A stretch of 64,000 nucleotides of DNA from Rhizobium rhizogenes (GCF_002005205.3 NZ_CP019702.2:1678001-1742000); one strand, 5' to 3'. Shown: positions 1 to 9,196, numbered from the stretch's first letter. The notes: generated from the letters alone by a model not told the origin. Made by a program: numbers and translations.

Positions 1-196
1 AAAATCACTTGAAATGCCATCAATTCCAGTGCTTTTTGAAAGCGGATTTTTGGTTATTCATATTTTCAAATGTTAGTTCCGCCCCGGCTTTTGTATTTTT
101 TTGCAAATGCCTCACTTTCTCCCGGCAGTTCGGGAGAGCGGCATGGCCAGAGCGGAAGTCATAAATTTTCGATTAAGGAAAATAGAGCGTATCCGC

Positions 197-1432
197 ATGC
201 GAATTCTCCATTTGAGCAGTCTTTATCCGCCGCATATTGTCGGAGGATGTGAACGGTCGGTCGAGCATCTTGCCGAGGAACTCGTTTCCATGGGGCATAC
301 GGTCGGCGCCGCCTGCATTGAACGGCAGGCGGAGCAGAAGACGGTGCGCAATGGCGTCAGCGTTTACCGCATGTTCCACAATAATGACTTCTGGCTTGAG
401 GACTGGCCGCAATATACGCCGCAGCAACGACGCATGCAGAAGATCAGGCAGCAATGGAATTTCAACGTCGAGAAGCAGTTCGAAGCCGTTCTTGATGATT
501 TCAGGCCGGATGTTCTCAACACCCATTCACTGCTGGACGTGACCACGCTGGTCTGGCGGGCGGCGCACAGGCGCGGCATTCCGATCGTCCATACGATCTG
601 CGAATATGATCTCCTGTGCGGCAACGCCGCCATGTTCAAGGGCGGCAAGCCCTGTGAGCATATCCATCTCGGCTGTCAGGTGGTGAATTTCACCAAGAAG
701 TTCACCCAGCGTTATATTGGTGCGGTCGCAAGCGTCGGAACGGAAATCCTCAGGACGCATGTCAATCACGGGCTCTTCCATCATATTCCGGAAAGCCTGC
801 GCCGCGTCATCTTTTATTCCTGCACCGTTCCGGATGGCGATCCGGTCGCCCGCGGGCGGATCGACCGGAGCGGGCGGCCACTGACCTTCGGTTATATCGG
901 CCGCATCAATACGGAAAAGGGCGTTGGCAACATGGTCGACGCCTTCAGGCAAATCGGCCATGGCAACTGGCGCTGTCTGGTCGCCGGCCAGGCGATGGAC
1001 GATTCCATCGAACGCTTCAAGGCACAGGCGGGCGATCTGCCGATCGAGTTCATCGGCTGGGCGAAGCCGAAGGAGTTTTTCGAGGAGATCGACGTTCTGA
1101 TCGTGCCCTCTTTCTGGGCCGAACCTTCGCCACGTACGATCTATGAGGCCTATGCGATGGGTGTTCCGGTCATCGGCGCGGCCTCGGGCGGCATTCCCGA
1201 ACTGATCGGCGAGACCAATTACGACTGGCTGTTCGAACCGGGCAACGCCACCGATCTCGCCGCCCGCATCCGCCGGGTGCTGACATTGTCGCGTGAGCAA
1301 TTGCCGACGGAGGCCGATTTCGGAAACATCGTCGAGGAATCCACCTCCCGGCGGGTCGGCGAAAATTATGTGAAGCTCTACGAAGACGTGCTGGCGAAAG
1401 GCGCCCAGAACCGGACCTTACGTGCATCCTAG
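197..1432 (+). CDS. Glycosyltransferase family 4 protein (surface polysaccharide)
   Basis: A 411-residue GT-B glycosyltransferase, presumably cytoplasmic or membrane-associated, moving a sugar from a nucleotide donor onto a polysaccharide intermediate. The N-terminus has the GT4 hallmark of a Rossmann start followed by a glycine-rich loop (PPHIVGGCERSV). The C-terminal half has the donor-site motif EPSPRTIYEAYAMG (EX7E type) and then PVIGAASGGIPELI. I chose the ATG at 197 because the family fold begins right there; an in-frame ATG at 101 would add 32 residues of unlikely sequence. It is the first of four closely spaced plus-strand genes. The upstream 196 bases are AT-rich, probably hold the promoter, and show no gene. 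Donor and acceptor cannot be told from sequence. Confidence 0.85.
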   Translation: MRILHLSSLYPPHIVGGCERSVEHLAEELVSMGHTVGAACIERQAEQKTVRNGVSVYRMFHNNDFWLEDWPQYTPQQRRMQKIRQQWNFNVEKQFEAVLDDFRPDVLNTHSLLDVTTLVWRAAHRRGIPIVHTICEYDLLCGNAAMFKGGKPCEHIHLGCQVVNFTKKFTQRYIGAVASVGTEILRTHVNHGLFHHIPESLRRVIFYSCTVPDGDPVARGRIDRSGRPLTFGYIGRINTEKGVGNMVDAFRQIGHGNWRCLVAGQAMDDSIERFKAQAGDLPIEFIGWAKPKEFFEEIDVLIVPSFWAEPSPRTIYEAYAMGVPVIGAASGGIPELIGETNYDWLFEPGNATDLAARIRRVLTLSREQLPTEADFGNIVEESTSRRVGENYVKLYEDVLAKGAQNRTLRAS

Positions 1433-1480
1433 TCGCGAAATTAATCTGCTGTGGCAAGTTTTCTTCGAAGGGAAAAGCTT

Positions 1481-2983
1481 ATGGTGGAAAGCCATATCGG
1501 ACGGATGGCAGAGACAAATTCAATAGGCTCCGCAGCCGTGAGAGGCGTGTTCTGGTCCATCATCCAGAACTGGGGAGGGAAGCTTTTCACCTCCGTTCTC
1601 TTCATCGTTCTCGCCCGTTTCCTCAGCCCTACCGATTACGGCATGGTCGCCGCGGCCGGACTGGTCCTGATGCTGATCCAGATGCTGTCGGAATTCGGAT
1701 TTGCGGATGCGATTGTCCAGAAGCGCAATCTGGAGCCGAGCGACATCAATCTGCCATTTTATGTTTCGGTGGCGGTTGCGACCCTTCTGGCCACTGCCGT
1801 TTGCGTGTTTTCGTCCGAGCTGGAAAGCTGGTTCGAGGTTGATGGGCTGGCGCCGATCATCGTGGCGATATGCATCCTGCTGCCGTTGAATACCGCGTCG
1901 CTTTTTCAGGAGGTGAATTATCGGCGCGCACTCGCCTTCAAGCCGCTGGCCATCAGAACCTTCATTTCGAATATCATCGGCGGTGGTGTGGCGATCGCTT
2001 TCGCCATCATGGGACTGGGTGTCTGGAGCCTTGTCGTTCAGACCTATGTTGCAACGATCGTCACGCTGATCTGGCTTTGGCGAAAACCCCACTGGCTTCC
2101 GGGCACCACCCTGAGGCCCGGAAGCCTTGTTGAACTGCTTCGTTTTGGCTCCTCGGCGCTCGGCTTGCGCATCGTGGAATTCGGGTCGACGCGCCTGATC
2201 GACTTCATCATTCTGGGGCGTTACGGCGTGGCGGTCTTCGGGCTCTACACCGTTGGCAGCAGGCTCTATCAGCTTCTCATGCAATTGCTTCAGTCGGCCC
2301 TGTATGATGTCTCGCTGACGGTGCTTTCCCGCGTATCGCATGAGCGCGAGCGCATGGCGGAACTTTACAAGCAGTTGATCGTGATATCGGCCATCGTCTC
2401 CACCCCGGCCTTCGTGCTTTTTGCGGCTTTGGCGCCGGAGATTTGCCGCGTCCTGTTCGGGGCGCAATGGCAAGGGGCGGATGAGATCGCGCGGCCCCTG
2501 CTTCTTCTAGGCGCCCTGCAATGTGTGCAGTTTCAGAATGGTCCGTTCCTCTCCGCGCGCGGCCAGCCAAACAAGGTGTTGATCGCAGGCACCGTCAAGT
2601 CGGTTTCGACGATCCTGATGATCCTCTTAATACCGACAGACAGTATCAGTGAACTCGTGATCGTTTATGTTCTGGGGCAGCTTGCCTCCACACCCTTCAC
2701 CTTCTTTTTTGTCTCGCGGGAACTCGATGTCCCGTTGCTGCGAATAATTTTTCTGCTTTTGCCGAGTTTCGCCAGCAGCGGTCTGGGCTTTTTTCTGGTT
2801 CAATGGATGCGCCCTGAAGTCGCCAGCCTGGCCCTTGGCGATTTCATGTCCGGCCTCATGCTCGGTTCCGCCTTTGTCGTCATTTATTTTTCGCTGATGG
2901 CGCTGCTTGCGCGAAGGCAGGCCCGATCGGCTCTGCTTTTCGTCATGAGCAAGATGCGCTCACGGAAGGAAGCGAATGCGTAA
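1481..2983 (+). CDS. Lipopolysaccharide/exopolysaccharide flippase (Wzx/ExoT-like)
   Basis: About 500 residues of mostly hydrophobic sequence with roughly 12-14 predicted membrane helices, typical of the polysaccharide transporter branch of the MOP/MATE superfamily. The motif near the start (ARFLSPTDYGMVAAA) is the usual signature of these proteins, with a match to the MviN/Wzx/ExoT group. The likely role is moving a lipid-linked repeat unit across the inner membrane. The ATG at 1481 has a GAAGGGAAA ribosome site; an ATG at 1505 is the alternative. The end overlaps the next gene by 8 bases, so translation is likely coupled. Substrate unknown. Confidence 0.85.
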   Translation: MVESHIGRMAETNSIGSAAVRGVFWSIIQNWGGKLFTSVLFIVLARFLSPTDYGMVAAAGLVLMLIQMLSEFGFADAIVQKRNLEPSDINLPFYVSVAVATLLATAVCVFSSELESWFEVDGLAPIIVAICILLPLNTASLFQEVNYRRALAFKPLAIRTFISNIIGGGVAIAFAIMGLGVWSLVVQTYVATIVTLIWLWRKPHWLPGTTLRPGSLVELLRFGSSALGLRIVEFGSTRLIDFIILGRYGVAVFGLYTVGSRLYQLLMQLLQSALYDVSLTVLSRVSHERERMAELYKQLIVISAIVSTPAFVLFAALAPEICRVLFGAQWQGADEIARPLLLLGALQCVQFQNGPFLSARGQPNKVLIAGTVKSVSTILMILLIPTDSISELVIVYVLGQLASTPFTFFFVSRELDVPLLRIIFLLLPSFASSGLGFFLVQWMRPEVASLALGDFMSGLMLGSAFVVIYFSLMALLARRQARSALLFVMSKMRSRKEANA

Positions 2984-4313
2984 GCTCGTCAAAAAAATAC
3001 TCCCCGCGCCGCTTCATCGCGAATGGGTGAAGTTCAACGAACGCCGCAATGAAGAAGTCGCGATCCGCCGTTTTTTCGATGTGCTGCAAGAGCAGAAACG
3101 CCGGATCAAACCCTTGGCCGGTGGAGAACACATCAACCGGATCTTGATCGTCGCCTGCGACCCCTTTTCGGTCTTCGGCTCCATCGGCGATGACGCCATG
3201 ATCACGGCGACCGTGCAACAGGCCCGCGCGCGAAATCCCGCTGTCGAGATCGATGTCCTGCTTGAGGGCGCAGACGCTGCCGGTCTGGTTCGGCAGCGAG
3301 GTTTCAATCCCGTTGACCTCTTCGGAAACGCCGACTTCATCGGGGTACTTTGCAACCAGTTCGAGGCAAGGCGATATGATTGCGTCGTGGTGATCGGTGC
3401 TGACGTCATGGATGGATATTACCATCCATTGGTCAGTGCCAAACTTCTGGCGAGTGCCGATCTCGCCGCCGCGGCCGGCATAAAAAATGTCATCCTCGGC
3501 TTCAGTTTCAACGAGGCGCCGCATCCCTCTCTGTCGATGTTTTACAGCGCGCTTCATTCCGGCGTCTCGATCAATGTGCGCGATCCGGTTTCCCTCGGCC
3601 GCCTGAAATCCTTCGCGAAGACGAACGCGGCGCTGGTTGCCGATTCAGCCTTCAGTCTCGCTGCATCGGAGGCCGATGCGGATACCAGTTCCTGGATCGC
3701 GCGGAAGCGCGCCGAGGGATACAGGGTGATGGGTTTTAACCTGCATCCCATGCTGTTCAAGAATGCGGATCGCAGTCAGATCGAGACGATCATCCAGCGC
3801 GGGGCGGAGGCGCTGCGGTTTGTGGCCGACGCGCGACCGGTCTGCTGGCTGCTTATTCCGCATGACTATCGGGACGGGTTTGGTGACCAGTCCTGCCTTC
3901 GGGCCATTGCGGAGCTGCTGCCTCCCTCGCTCGACGATCGGGTGCGATATCTGGAGGGTGAGTGGCCGGCTCCCGTTCTCAAGGGGGTCGCGGGTCAGCT
4001 CGACGGCATTGTCAGCGGCAGAATGCATCTTGCTATAGCGGGGCTTGGCAAGGGCGTGCCGGTCATATGCATTGCTTACCAGGGCAAGTTCGAAGGGCTA
4101 TATCAGCACTTTGCCTTGTCTTCCTCTGATCTGCTGTCTCCTTCCGCCTTCTATACGGATGAGGGGATCAGGACAGCGCTGATGGAATTTGTCGATAATG
4201 CGGATGAACTTCGCGCGCAGGTGCAACGGAAACTGCCGGAAGTTCTTGGCCTGTCGAAGAGCAATTTTCAGATATTCGAGGCCTTTCCGGCGCGGAACCA
4301 GTCGATCTCATGA
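2976..4313 (+). CDS. Polysaccharide pyruvyl transferase family protein
   Basis: A 445-residue protein of the PF04230 family, which transfers a ketal pyruvate from phosphoenolpyruvate to a sugar of an exopolysaccharide. Family-like features are the early segment SVFGSIGDDAMITATV (glycine-rich entry motif), a central ADSAFSLAA stretch, and the C-terminal IVSGRMHLAIAGLGKGVPVICIAYQGKFEG, where SGRMH is the family's conserved core. It overlaps the flippase by 8 bases and the next glycosyltransferase by 4 bases, so the four genes form one unit. It is cytoplasmic by absence of a signal peptide. The acidic pyruvate would give the polymer negative charge; that consequence is inference. Confidence 0.8.
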   Translation: MRKLVKKILPAPLHREWVKFNERRNEEVAIRRFFDVLQEQKRRIKPLAGGEHINRILIVACDPFSVFGSIGDDAMITATVQQARARNPAVEIDVLLEGADAAGLVRQRGFNPVDLFGNADFIGVLCNQFEARRYDCVVVIGADVMDGYYHPLVSAKLLASADLAAAAGIKNVILGFSFNEAPHPSLSMFYSALHSGVSINVRDPVSLGRLKSFAKTNAALVADSAFSLAASEADADTSSWIARKRAEGYRVMGFNLHPMLFKNADRSQIETIIQRGAEALRFVADARPVCWLLIPHDYRDGFGDQSCLRAIAELLPPSLDDRVRYLEGEWPAPVLKGVAGQLDGIVSGRMHLAIAGLGKGVPVICIAYQGKFEGLYQHFALSSSDLLSPSAFYTDEGIRTALMEFVDNADELRAQVQRKLPEVLGLSKSNFQIFEAFPARNQSIS

Positions 4314-5527
4314 AAGTCGCTTTCGTCTCAGCCATTCCCGCCGTTCCCGCGACCGAAGGCAATCGCAGCCGTATATTGCAGCTGACGCGGGCTGTCCGAA
4401 GCCTTGGGCACGAGGTACATTTCGTCTATGCCGATACGCCGATTGCGACCGACTTCGATTCAGCCGTGCATGAGGTCGAATTCGGGACCGGACGCGTGCA
4501 TTTCATTTCCCGGCAGAGGGGCAGTTTTAAATCTCGGCTCGTTCAGGATATGGCGCTTGAAGCTGGTTTCACCGCGTTTCGGGCCATTCGCAAGGTTCAC
4601 CGGCTTCTCGGTCACGACAGCGGTTTCTATAATTACCTCGATGAGTTTTATTACCCGGAAATCGGCCGGGACGTGCGGGATATTCAGCGTCGGGAAGGGA
4701 TCGACGCGGTCATTGTCGAATATGCCTTTCATTCAAGGGCCTTCCTGGGGTTGCCGGAAAATGTGCTGCGGATTCTCGATACCCATGATTCCTTCGCCGA
4801 TCGCCATAAGGCGTTCGTGAAGACCGCCAACAAATATGGATACTGGTTCTCGGTGCCTCCGCGGGTGGAATGCAAAGCCTTCCGCCGGGCGGATGTGGTC
4901 GTCGCCATACAGGAGGAAGAGGAACAGGCATTCAGGCAGCGGCTGGGCGGGGAGCCACCTGCCGTCGCGACCGTCAGTCATATTCTTGATCTTCATGCGC
5001 GGGTGGAAGATTTTTCGCCGAGCGATTTTCTGTTTCTCGGTTCCGGTAATGACGCGAATATCATTTCCCTGAATGGATTCCTGCATAATGTCCTGCCGCT
5101 GGTGCGGGCGAGGCGTCCGGATGTTCATCTGGTTCTGGCAGGCAGCATCTGCGGCAAGATCGAGGACAGGGAAGGGGTTATCAAGCTCGGCCGCGTGGAT
5201 GATCTGAAAGATGCCTTTTCGCGCGCGCCGCTGTCTATCAATCCTATCACGCTTGGCACCGGTATCAATATCAAACTGCTCGATGCTCTGGCTGCCGGTA
5301 TTCCGACTGTCAGCAGCCGTACCGGCGTGCGGGGGCTTTCGGAGCGGTATCGCAACGGTGTCGTCGTTATCGAGGATGGGGATCACCAGGCCTTTGCCGA
5401 AGCCATCCTGCGCCTCACCTCCGGAGAGGGTCTTCGACAGGAGCTGGGAAACAGGGCGTTTGAAGACGCTCTTGAATGGAACCATCAGCAGATGATGGTT
5501 CTTGAGGGCATTCTGAATGGCAAATAG
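4310..5527 (+). CDS. Glycosyltransferase (GT4/GT1-like)
   Basis: A 405-residue GT-B glycosyltransferase. The N-terminus (VAFVSAIPAVPATEGNRSRI) is typical of family 4 enzymes acting on polysaccharide intermediates. The C-terminal domain has FLGSGNDANIISLNGFL followed by PITLGTGINIKLLDALAAG, the donor-binding segment seen in this subgroup. It starts inside the stop codon of the pyruvyl transferase gene (ATGA overlap). It is the last gene of the 0.2-5.5 kb set; no polymerase or chain-length protein follows, so those must lie elsewhere or left of the window. A hairpin terminator is not obvious after the stop. Confidence 0.82.
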   Translation: MKVAFVSAIPAVPATEGNRSRILQLTRAVRSLGHEVHFVYADTPIATDFDSAVHEVEFGTGRVHFISRQRGSFKSRLVQDMALEAGFTAFRAIRKVHRLLGHDSGFYNYLDEFYYPEIGRDVRDIQRREGIDAVIVEYAFHSRAFLGLPENVLRILDTHDSFADRHKAFVKTANKYGYWFSVPPRVECKAFRRADVVVAIQEEEEQAFRQRLGGEPPAVATVSHILDLHARVEDFSPSDFLFLGSGNDANIISLNGFLHNVLPLVRARRPDVHLVLAGSICGKIEDREGVIKLGRVDDLKDAFSRAPLSINPITLGTGINIKLLDALAAGIPTVSSRTGVRGLSERYRNGVVVIEDGDHQAFAEAILRLTSGEGLRQELGNRAFEDALEWNHQQMMVLEGILNGK

Positions 5528-5663
5528 GCGGTCTCACCCCAGCTTGCCATGGCGTCGCGACCACTGTGTTTTTCGCAAGACGGATTTGAAACCGTAAGCC
5601 TCGACGCTGCAATTTCACCCTGTGCCGGGCCGATCAAGTGCAACCTTGTGACCGCTTCAGCCG

Positions 5664-6455
5664 TCAGACAATCAGCTGCAAACCGGCATTGGAAAGCTTC
5701 AGGATCGTGAGTCTGCCCGTCGTGAAAGCCCCGGTGTCGATGCCGATCCGCTGCGGACCGGTCTGTGGTTCCGTCACCGGTGTATGGCCATGGATGACCA
5801 GGAGATCCAGCCCTGCTCCCTGCGACAGGAACGGTTCCCTGATCCATAACATGTCTTCATCGGTCTGCGCATCCAGCGAGCGCCCCGGCCGTAAACCGGC
5901 ATGCACGAAGATATAGGGTCCGATGCGGGCAGAGATCGGCAGGCTGGATAAAAGCTGGCGGTGGGCCTGTGGGATCGCACCGATCAGCGCATCCCGGAAA
6001 GGTTGCAGCCGCAGGCGGCCCTTGTGCATGAAATAGTCGATATCGACGCCATAGGACAAAAGCGTCTGGCGGCCACCGAAATCCAGCCAGTGCATGTTGC
6101 CCTGCGGATTTTCGAGAAAGTCGCTGAACAGCTGCTCGTGATTGCCGCAAAGTGCGATACGGCGCAGCGGCGCCGGGGGCGGCTGCAGAAGATGCTCAAG
6201 GACACCGCAGGAATCCGGCCCGCGATCGACATAGTCACCAACAAGAACGACCAGGGCGGGGGAAGGGTCGGGCGCCAGATCCGCCAGGATTTTCCGTTCC
6301 GCCTGCAAAAGCAGATCGAGGCAACCATGCACGTCGCCAATGGCATAGATCGGAAAGGAGGCGGGCTTGTCGCCAAGGTCCAACCTGCGGCGCCTCCGGT
6401 CGTCGCGGGGGGCTGGCTGTCTACGACCGCGAATCCAGTTGAGCACCTTGGGCAT
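5664..6455 (-). CDS. Metallophosphoesterase (serine/threonine protein phosphatase-like)
   Basis: A 263-residue calcineurin-like phosphoesterase with all family metal motifs in order: GDVHGC (Asp41, His43), GDYVDRGPDS (73-82) and GNHE (104-107), then a late VHAGLRPG and VIHGHTP supplying the last histidines. This is the PPP-type arrangement of bacterial protein phosphatases such as PrpA and of diadenosine tetraphosphatase-like enzymes; the substrate cannot be chosen. It begins with a basic 30-residue tail not part of the domain. It is a lone minus-strand gene, converging on the polysaccharide set with 136 bases between the stops and no obvious terminator. Confidence 0.85.
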   Translation of the reverse strand: MPKVLNWIRGRRQPAPRDDRRRRRLDLGDKPASFPIYAIGDVHGCLDLLLQAERKILADLAPDPSPALVVLVGDYVDRGPDSCGVLEHLLQPPPAPLRRIALCGNHEQLFSDFLENPQGNMHWLDFGGRQTLLSYGVDIDYFMHKGRLRLQPFRDALIGAIPQAHRQLLSSLPISARIGPYIFVHAGLRPGRSLDAQTDEDMLWIREPFLSQGAGLDLLVIHGHTPVTEPQTGPQRIGIDTGAFTTGRLTILKLSNAGLQLIV

Positions 6456-6725
6456 AGCTGCCGATACTGTCTCTCCGATACAAGGTCAAGGCCGTTGAAT
6501 GCGGACACCGCATCGCCCTCCCGGGCAGGGACGACCGGACGGTCCGATATCCGCCAGCACTCCGGCAAGATGCGCTGTCAGCGGTGTCTTTTGCCGCTGA
6601 CAGGGGCGCAATTGAGGGTAGAATATCCTCTTTCACATTCGAAAGATACGATGCCATAAATCACGGATCGAACGGCCGTCCGGCGTTGCGAAAGGATGGG
6701 ACGCGCGGTTCTGGCGGCAGACGTT

Positions 6726-7331
6726 CTAAAGCTTGAGCCAGACGCGCGGGTTTTCGTGCGACTGTATCTTGATCCATTTCAGATCGACAGCTTTCCACGG
6801 CTTGACGACATTGGTGCGGTTGTCCAGCACCAGATCACCCTGTGTCGTGCTGACAACCAGAACCGCATGGCCGATACCGTTCGGGGTGCGGGCTGTGGCG
6901 ATGCGCAGCGCGCCCGATGGCCAGCCGGCCCGCAAAAGGCTCTGCCGCTTGGTCACCGCGTAGTCGTCGCAGTCACCGTTTACCGGGTTCAGCTTCCACT
7001 CGTCCTCTCCGGCCGTTTCGCTGACATAGACGATTGCCGTATTGATTTCCGCGTTGATGCGCTGGAGTTCCGTGCGCTTCTGTTTCGTCAGCTCGACCGT
7101 GTCGCGATCGCCGATCCGGACGCACTGGTCGGCGGCGTTGTCGCAGAATTTTGCGAAGGCGATGGGCGCGATGGTTGGACGGCTCGTTGTCATGAACTGG
7201 CCGGGCCGTGATATGGCCGGGTTCTTGGCAAGGCCCCCAAGCTGGACAGCCGGTGCCGTTGTCGCGATGCTTGCCGCCATGCCGACGGCGACTGCAAAAG
7301 TCTTGACCAGACGGCTTTTTTCCTTCGCCAT
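6726..7331 (-). CDS. BTLCP family transglutaminase-like cysteine proteinase (LapG-related)
   Basis: A 201-residue exported protein of the bacterial transglutaminase-like cysteine proteinase family (PF06035). A basic start followed by a hydrophobic stretch at about 9-28 looks like a Sec signal peptide. The catalytic triad is visible: Cys121 in NGDCDDYA, His155 in GIGHAVL and Asp170 in LVLDNRT. The acidic residues after the cysteine are where LapG binds calcium. LapG itself cleaves a large adhesin in the periplasm under control of the c-di-GMP receptor LapD, but many rhizobial members have no known substrate and neither LapA nor LapD is next to this gene. The downstream minus-strand gap has no gene. 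Confidence 0.85.
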   Translation of the reverse strand: MAKEKSRLVKTFAVAVGMAASIATTAPAVQLGGLAKNPAISRPGQFMTTSRPTIAPIAFAKFCDNAADQCVRIGDRDTVELTKQKRTELQRINAEINTAIVYVSETAGEDEWKLNPVNGDCDDYAVTKRQSLLRAGWPSGALRIATARTPNGIGHAVLVVSTTQGDLVLDNRTNVVKPWKAVDLKWIKIQSHENPRVWLKL

Positions 7332-7472
7332 GTCTCTGCCCCTGCACAGTTGTTTTCCCTGTGCCTGAACATAACGGCCCTTTGTTGCAGGCCGTTTAAG
7401 TCGATAGATTGCTTTTTAGTGAAATCGAATTTTGTTGACGTCCGGCAAAGCCGGCGTCACGGGGGCATGGCG

Positions 7473-7775
7473 TCAGTTACAGCGGGTTCTGCCCTCGGCA
7501 TCGACAAGGCATGTCTGCCGCGGCGCGGTGCTTCTGAATTCGCGCCGTGTATCCGATGAGGAGCGGCGGCTTGCCGGCGGCCGGTCATAATTGCGTTCGA
7601 TTTCGAAATTGCGCCCGCCGATTGTGCCTTGCGCACCGTCGCGTCCATCCGGCGTGACTTCGAAATTCTGATATTGCTGCGCATGGGCCGACACGGCCAG
7701 ACTTGTCGCAGCGGCAAGCAGACCCGTCACCAGACAAGCCCGCAGAGCTTTCGACAGATGCCTGTGCGAGACCAT
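7473..7775 (-). CDS. Small secreted protein of unknown function
   Basis: About 100 residues: a basic start, a hydrophobic signal segment (LVTGLLAAATSLAVSAHAQ) with an AHA-Q cleavage site, then a polar, Arg-rich mature part ending in two cysteines about eight residues apart (TCLVDAEGRTRC). I took the ATG at 7775 because GGGAGGA sits 6-7 bases before it; an ATG at 7781 lies too near that site, and the longer frame up to 8033 has no ribosome site. It lies upstream of the BTLCP gene on the same strand with a 140-base gap. I recognise no family. Confidence 0.6.
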   Translation of the reverse strand: MVSHRHLSKALRACLVTGLLAAATSLAVSAHAQQYQNFEVTPDGRDGAQGTIGGRNFEIERNYDRPPASRRSSSDTRREFRSTAPRQTCLVDAEGRTRCN

Positions 7776-8093
7776 GCGCATTCCTCCCGCCGGGGGGCGA
7801 TCAATGTGCGTTCCGATCGGGAGAAAATGCTCTCCCGTCAGCACGGCTATCATATCATCGATGGCGTAACGAGCGTGAGCCCGTTTTTCCCGACCGTCCG
7901 TGCGCGAATCACCGGCAATGCCGCCGCCATGCGATGGCCGGTGGTTTGTCTTTCTCCCGCGCGTCCGGAACATAAAAGGGCCTTTTTCCCGCCGAAAAAT
8001 TAAGCTCTTATCCGCTGCATTTATAGGCTTCACAATCCTGTAACAACGGACCTAATATACAAGTGCAGATGCCGAATCGCTCAGGAGAAGCCC
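7776..8093. other. Intergenic region without a gene, 318 bases
   Basis: This divergent gap separates the small secreted protein and the HNH nuclease. The only structure I can support is a promoter-like pair near the nuclease end, listed separately. Reading frames crossing it lack ribosome sites and family resemblance. Confidence 0.5.
8029..8058 (+). promoter_or_regulatory. Putative sigma-70 promoter of the HNH endonuclease gene
   Basis: TTCACA at 8029-8034 and TAATAT at 8053-8058 are separated by 18 bases, close to consensus, about 35 bases upstream of the start codon. Predicted by eye only. Confidence 0.4.
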
Positions 8094-8651
8094 TTGACGA
8101 TTGCAGTTTCACCACAGGCCCTGCCGGCGCTCGTTCTGAACGCAGACTATAGGCCACTGAGTTATTATCCCTTGTCGTTATGGTCCTGGCAGGACGCGAT
8201 CAAGGCTGTCTTTCTAGACCGTGTGAACATCATCGCAGAGTATGATCACGCGGTGTCGTCCCCCAGCTTTTCCATGCGGCTGCCGAGCGTTGTCAGCCTC
8301 AAGACTTATGTGCAGCCCACCCGCAATCCCGCCTTTACCCGCTTCAACGTTTTCCTTCGGGACAAGTTCGAATGCCAGTATTGCGGCTCGCGGGACGATC
8401 TGACCTTCGACCACGTGGTTCCGCGCGCGCATGGCGGTGAAACCACATGGCACAATGTCGTGGCGGCGTGCTCGCCCTGCAACCTCAAAAAAGGCAGCAA
8501 GCTTCCCAGGCAGGCGGGCATGTTCCCGGCACAGAAGCCCTTCCAGCCGACGGTTCAGGATCTGCACAATAATGGACGGTTGTTCCCGCCCAACTATCTG
8601 CACGAAAGCTGGATGGACTATCTTTACTGGGACACCGAGCTGCAGCCCTGA
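8094..8651 (+). CDS. HNH endonuclease
   Basis: A 185-residue HNH-family nuclease. The zinc-finger type core is complete: CQYC (Cys94, Cys97), DHVVPRAHGGE (Asp106, His107), and CSPCN (Cys126, Cys129, Asn130) followed by KKG. The N-terminal 80 residues (ALVLNADYRPLSYYPLSLW) are the extension found in the stand-alone alphaproteobacterial group. The start must be TTG at 8094: AGGAGA lies 5 bases before it, and the next in-frame ATG is at residue 61, which would remove the conserved N-terminus. No restriction methylase or phage gene is nearby, so a housekeeping or repair role is more likely than restriction, but this is inference. Confidence 0.88.
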   Translation: MTIAVSPQALPALVLNADYRPLSYYPLSLWSWQDAIKAVFLDRVNIIAEYDHAVSSPSFSMRLPSVVSLKTYVQPTRNPAFTRFNVFLRDKFECQYCGSRDDLTFDHVVPRAHGGETTWHNVVAACSPCNLKKGSKLPRQAGMFPAQKPFQPTVQDLHNNGRLFPPNYLHESWMDYLYWDTELQP

Positions 8652-8680
8652 TCATTCAGGACTGCAACGTGGTTTTCCGC

Positions 8681-9196
8681 TTACCGGCTTTTACGGCTCG
8701 CGCCAAAAAAGGCGATGGCCGCAAGCGCAATGCTTGCGATGACGTTCCAGCCTGCGAAGGAAAGGCCAAGCACTCGAAGGGCGGCGTCATTGCAGGACGG
8801 CGCCTTGATGGCATTGAGATTGCCCAGGAGATCGCCGGCATTGGTGGTGATGGAAGGCGCGCCGGTGGCGCAGGTGATCGGACCTTCCCAGAACCCCCAT
8901 TCCACGCCGGCGTGATAGACGCCGAGCCCGGCGCCGATCAGCATCGCAACGCCAATGAGGGCAAGAAGCAGCCGCGTGATCTGAACCGGCAGTTTGAAGA
9001 TGCTGGTCGCAATGGCCAATATGCCCAGCGGAATGGCGTAATAATAGGGATCGCGCTGCAAAAGGCACAGGGCGCAGGGCGTGTAACCGCCAATATGCTG
9101 GAAACCGAGGGCGGAGCCGACGGTGAGGATCATTCCCGCCGTTACCGCAAGAGCGGCAAGCGTGCGGCTGTTATCGGCAGTGGTCGCATTGGCCAT
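8681..9196 (-). CDS. dsbB: Disulfide bond formation protein B (DsbB family)
   Basis: A 171-residue inner-membrane protein with four hydrophobic helices. It carries the two cysteine pairs of DsbB: CALC (Cys41, Cys44) in the first periplasmic loop, followed by the family's LLQR, and Cys109 with Cys135 in the second loop. DsbB re-oxidises the periplasmic thiol oxidase DsbA using quinone. It converges on the HNH gene with 29 bases between the stops. The start ATG at 9196 is the first plausible codon; 265 bases separate it from the tRNA. The symbol is by family resemblance; no dsbA is in the window. Confidence 0.85.
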   Translation of the reverse strand: MANATTADNSRTLAALAVTAGMILTVGSALGFQHIGGYTPCALCLLQRDPYYYAIPLGILAIATSIFKLPVQITRLLLALIGVAMLIGAGLGVYHAGVEWGFWEGPITCATGAPSITTNAGDLLGNLNAIKAPSCNDAALRVLGLSFAGWNVIASIALAAIAFFGASRKSR

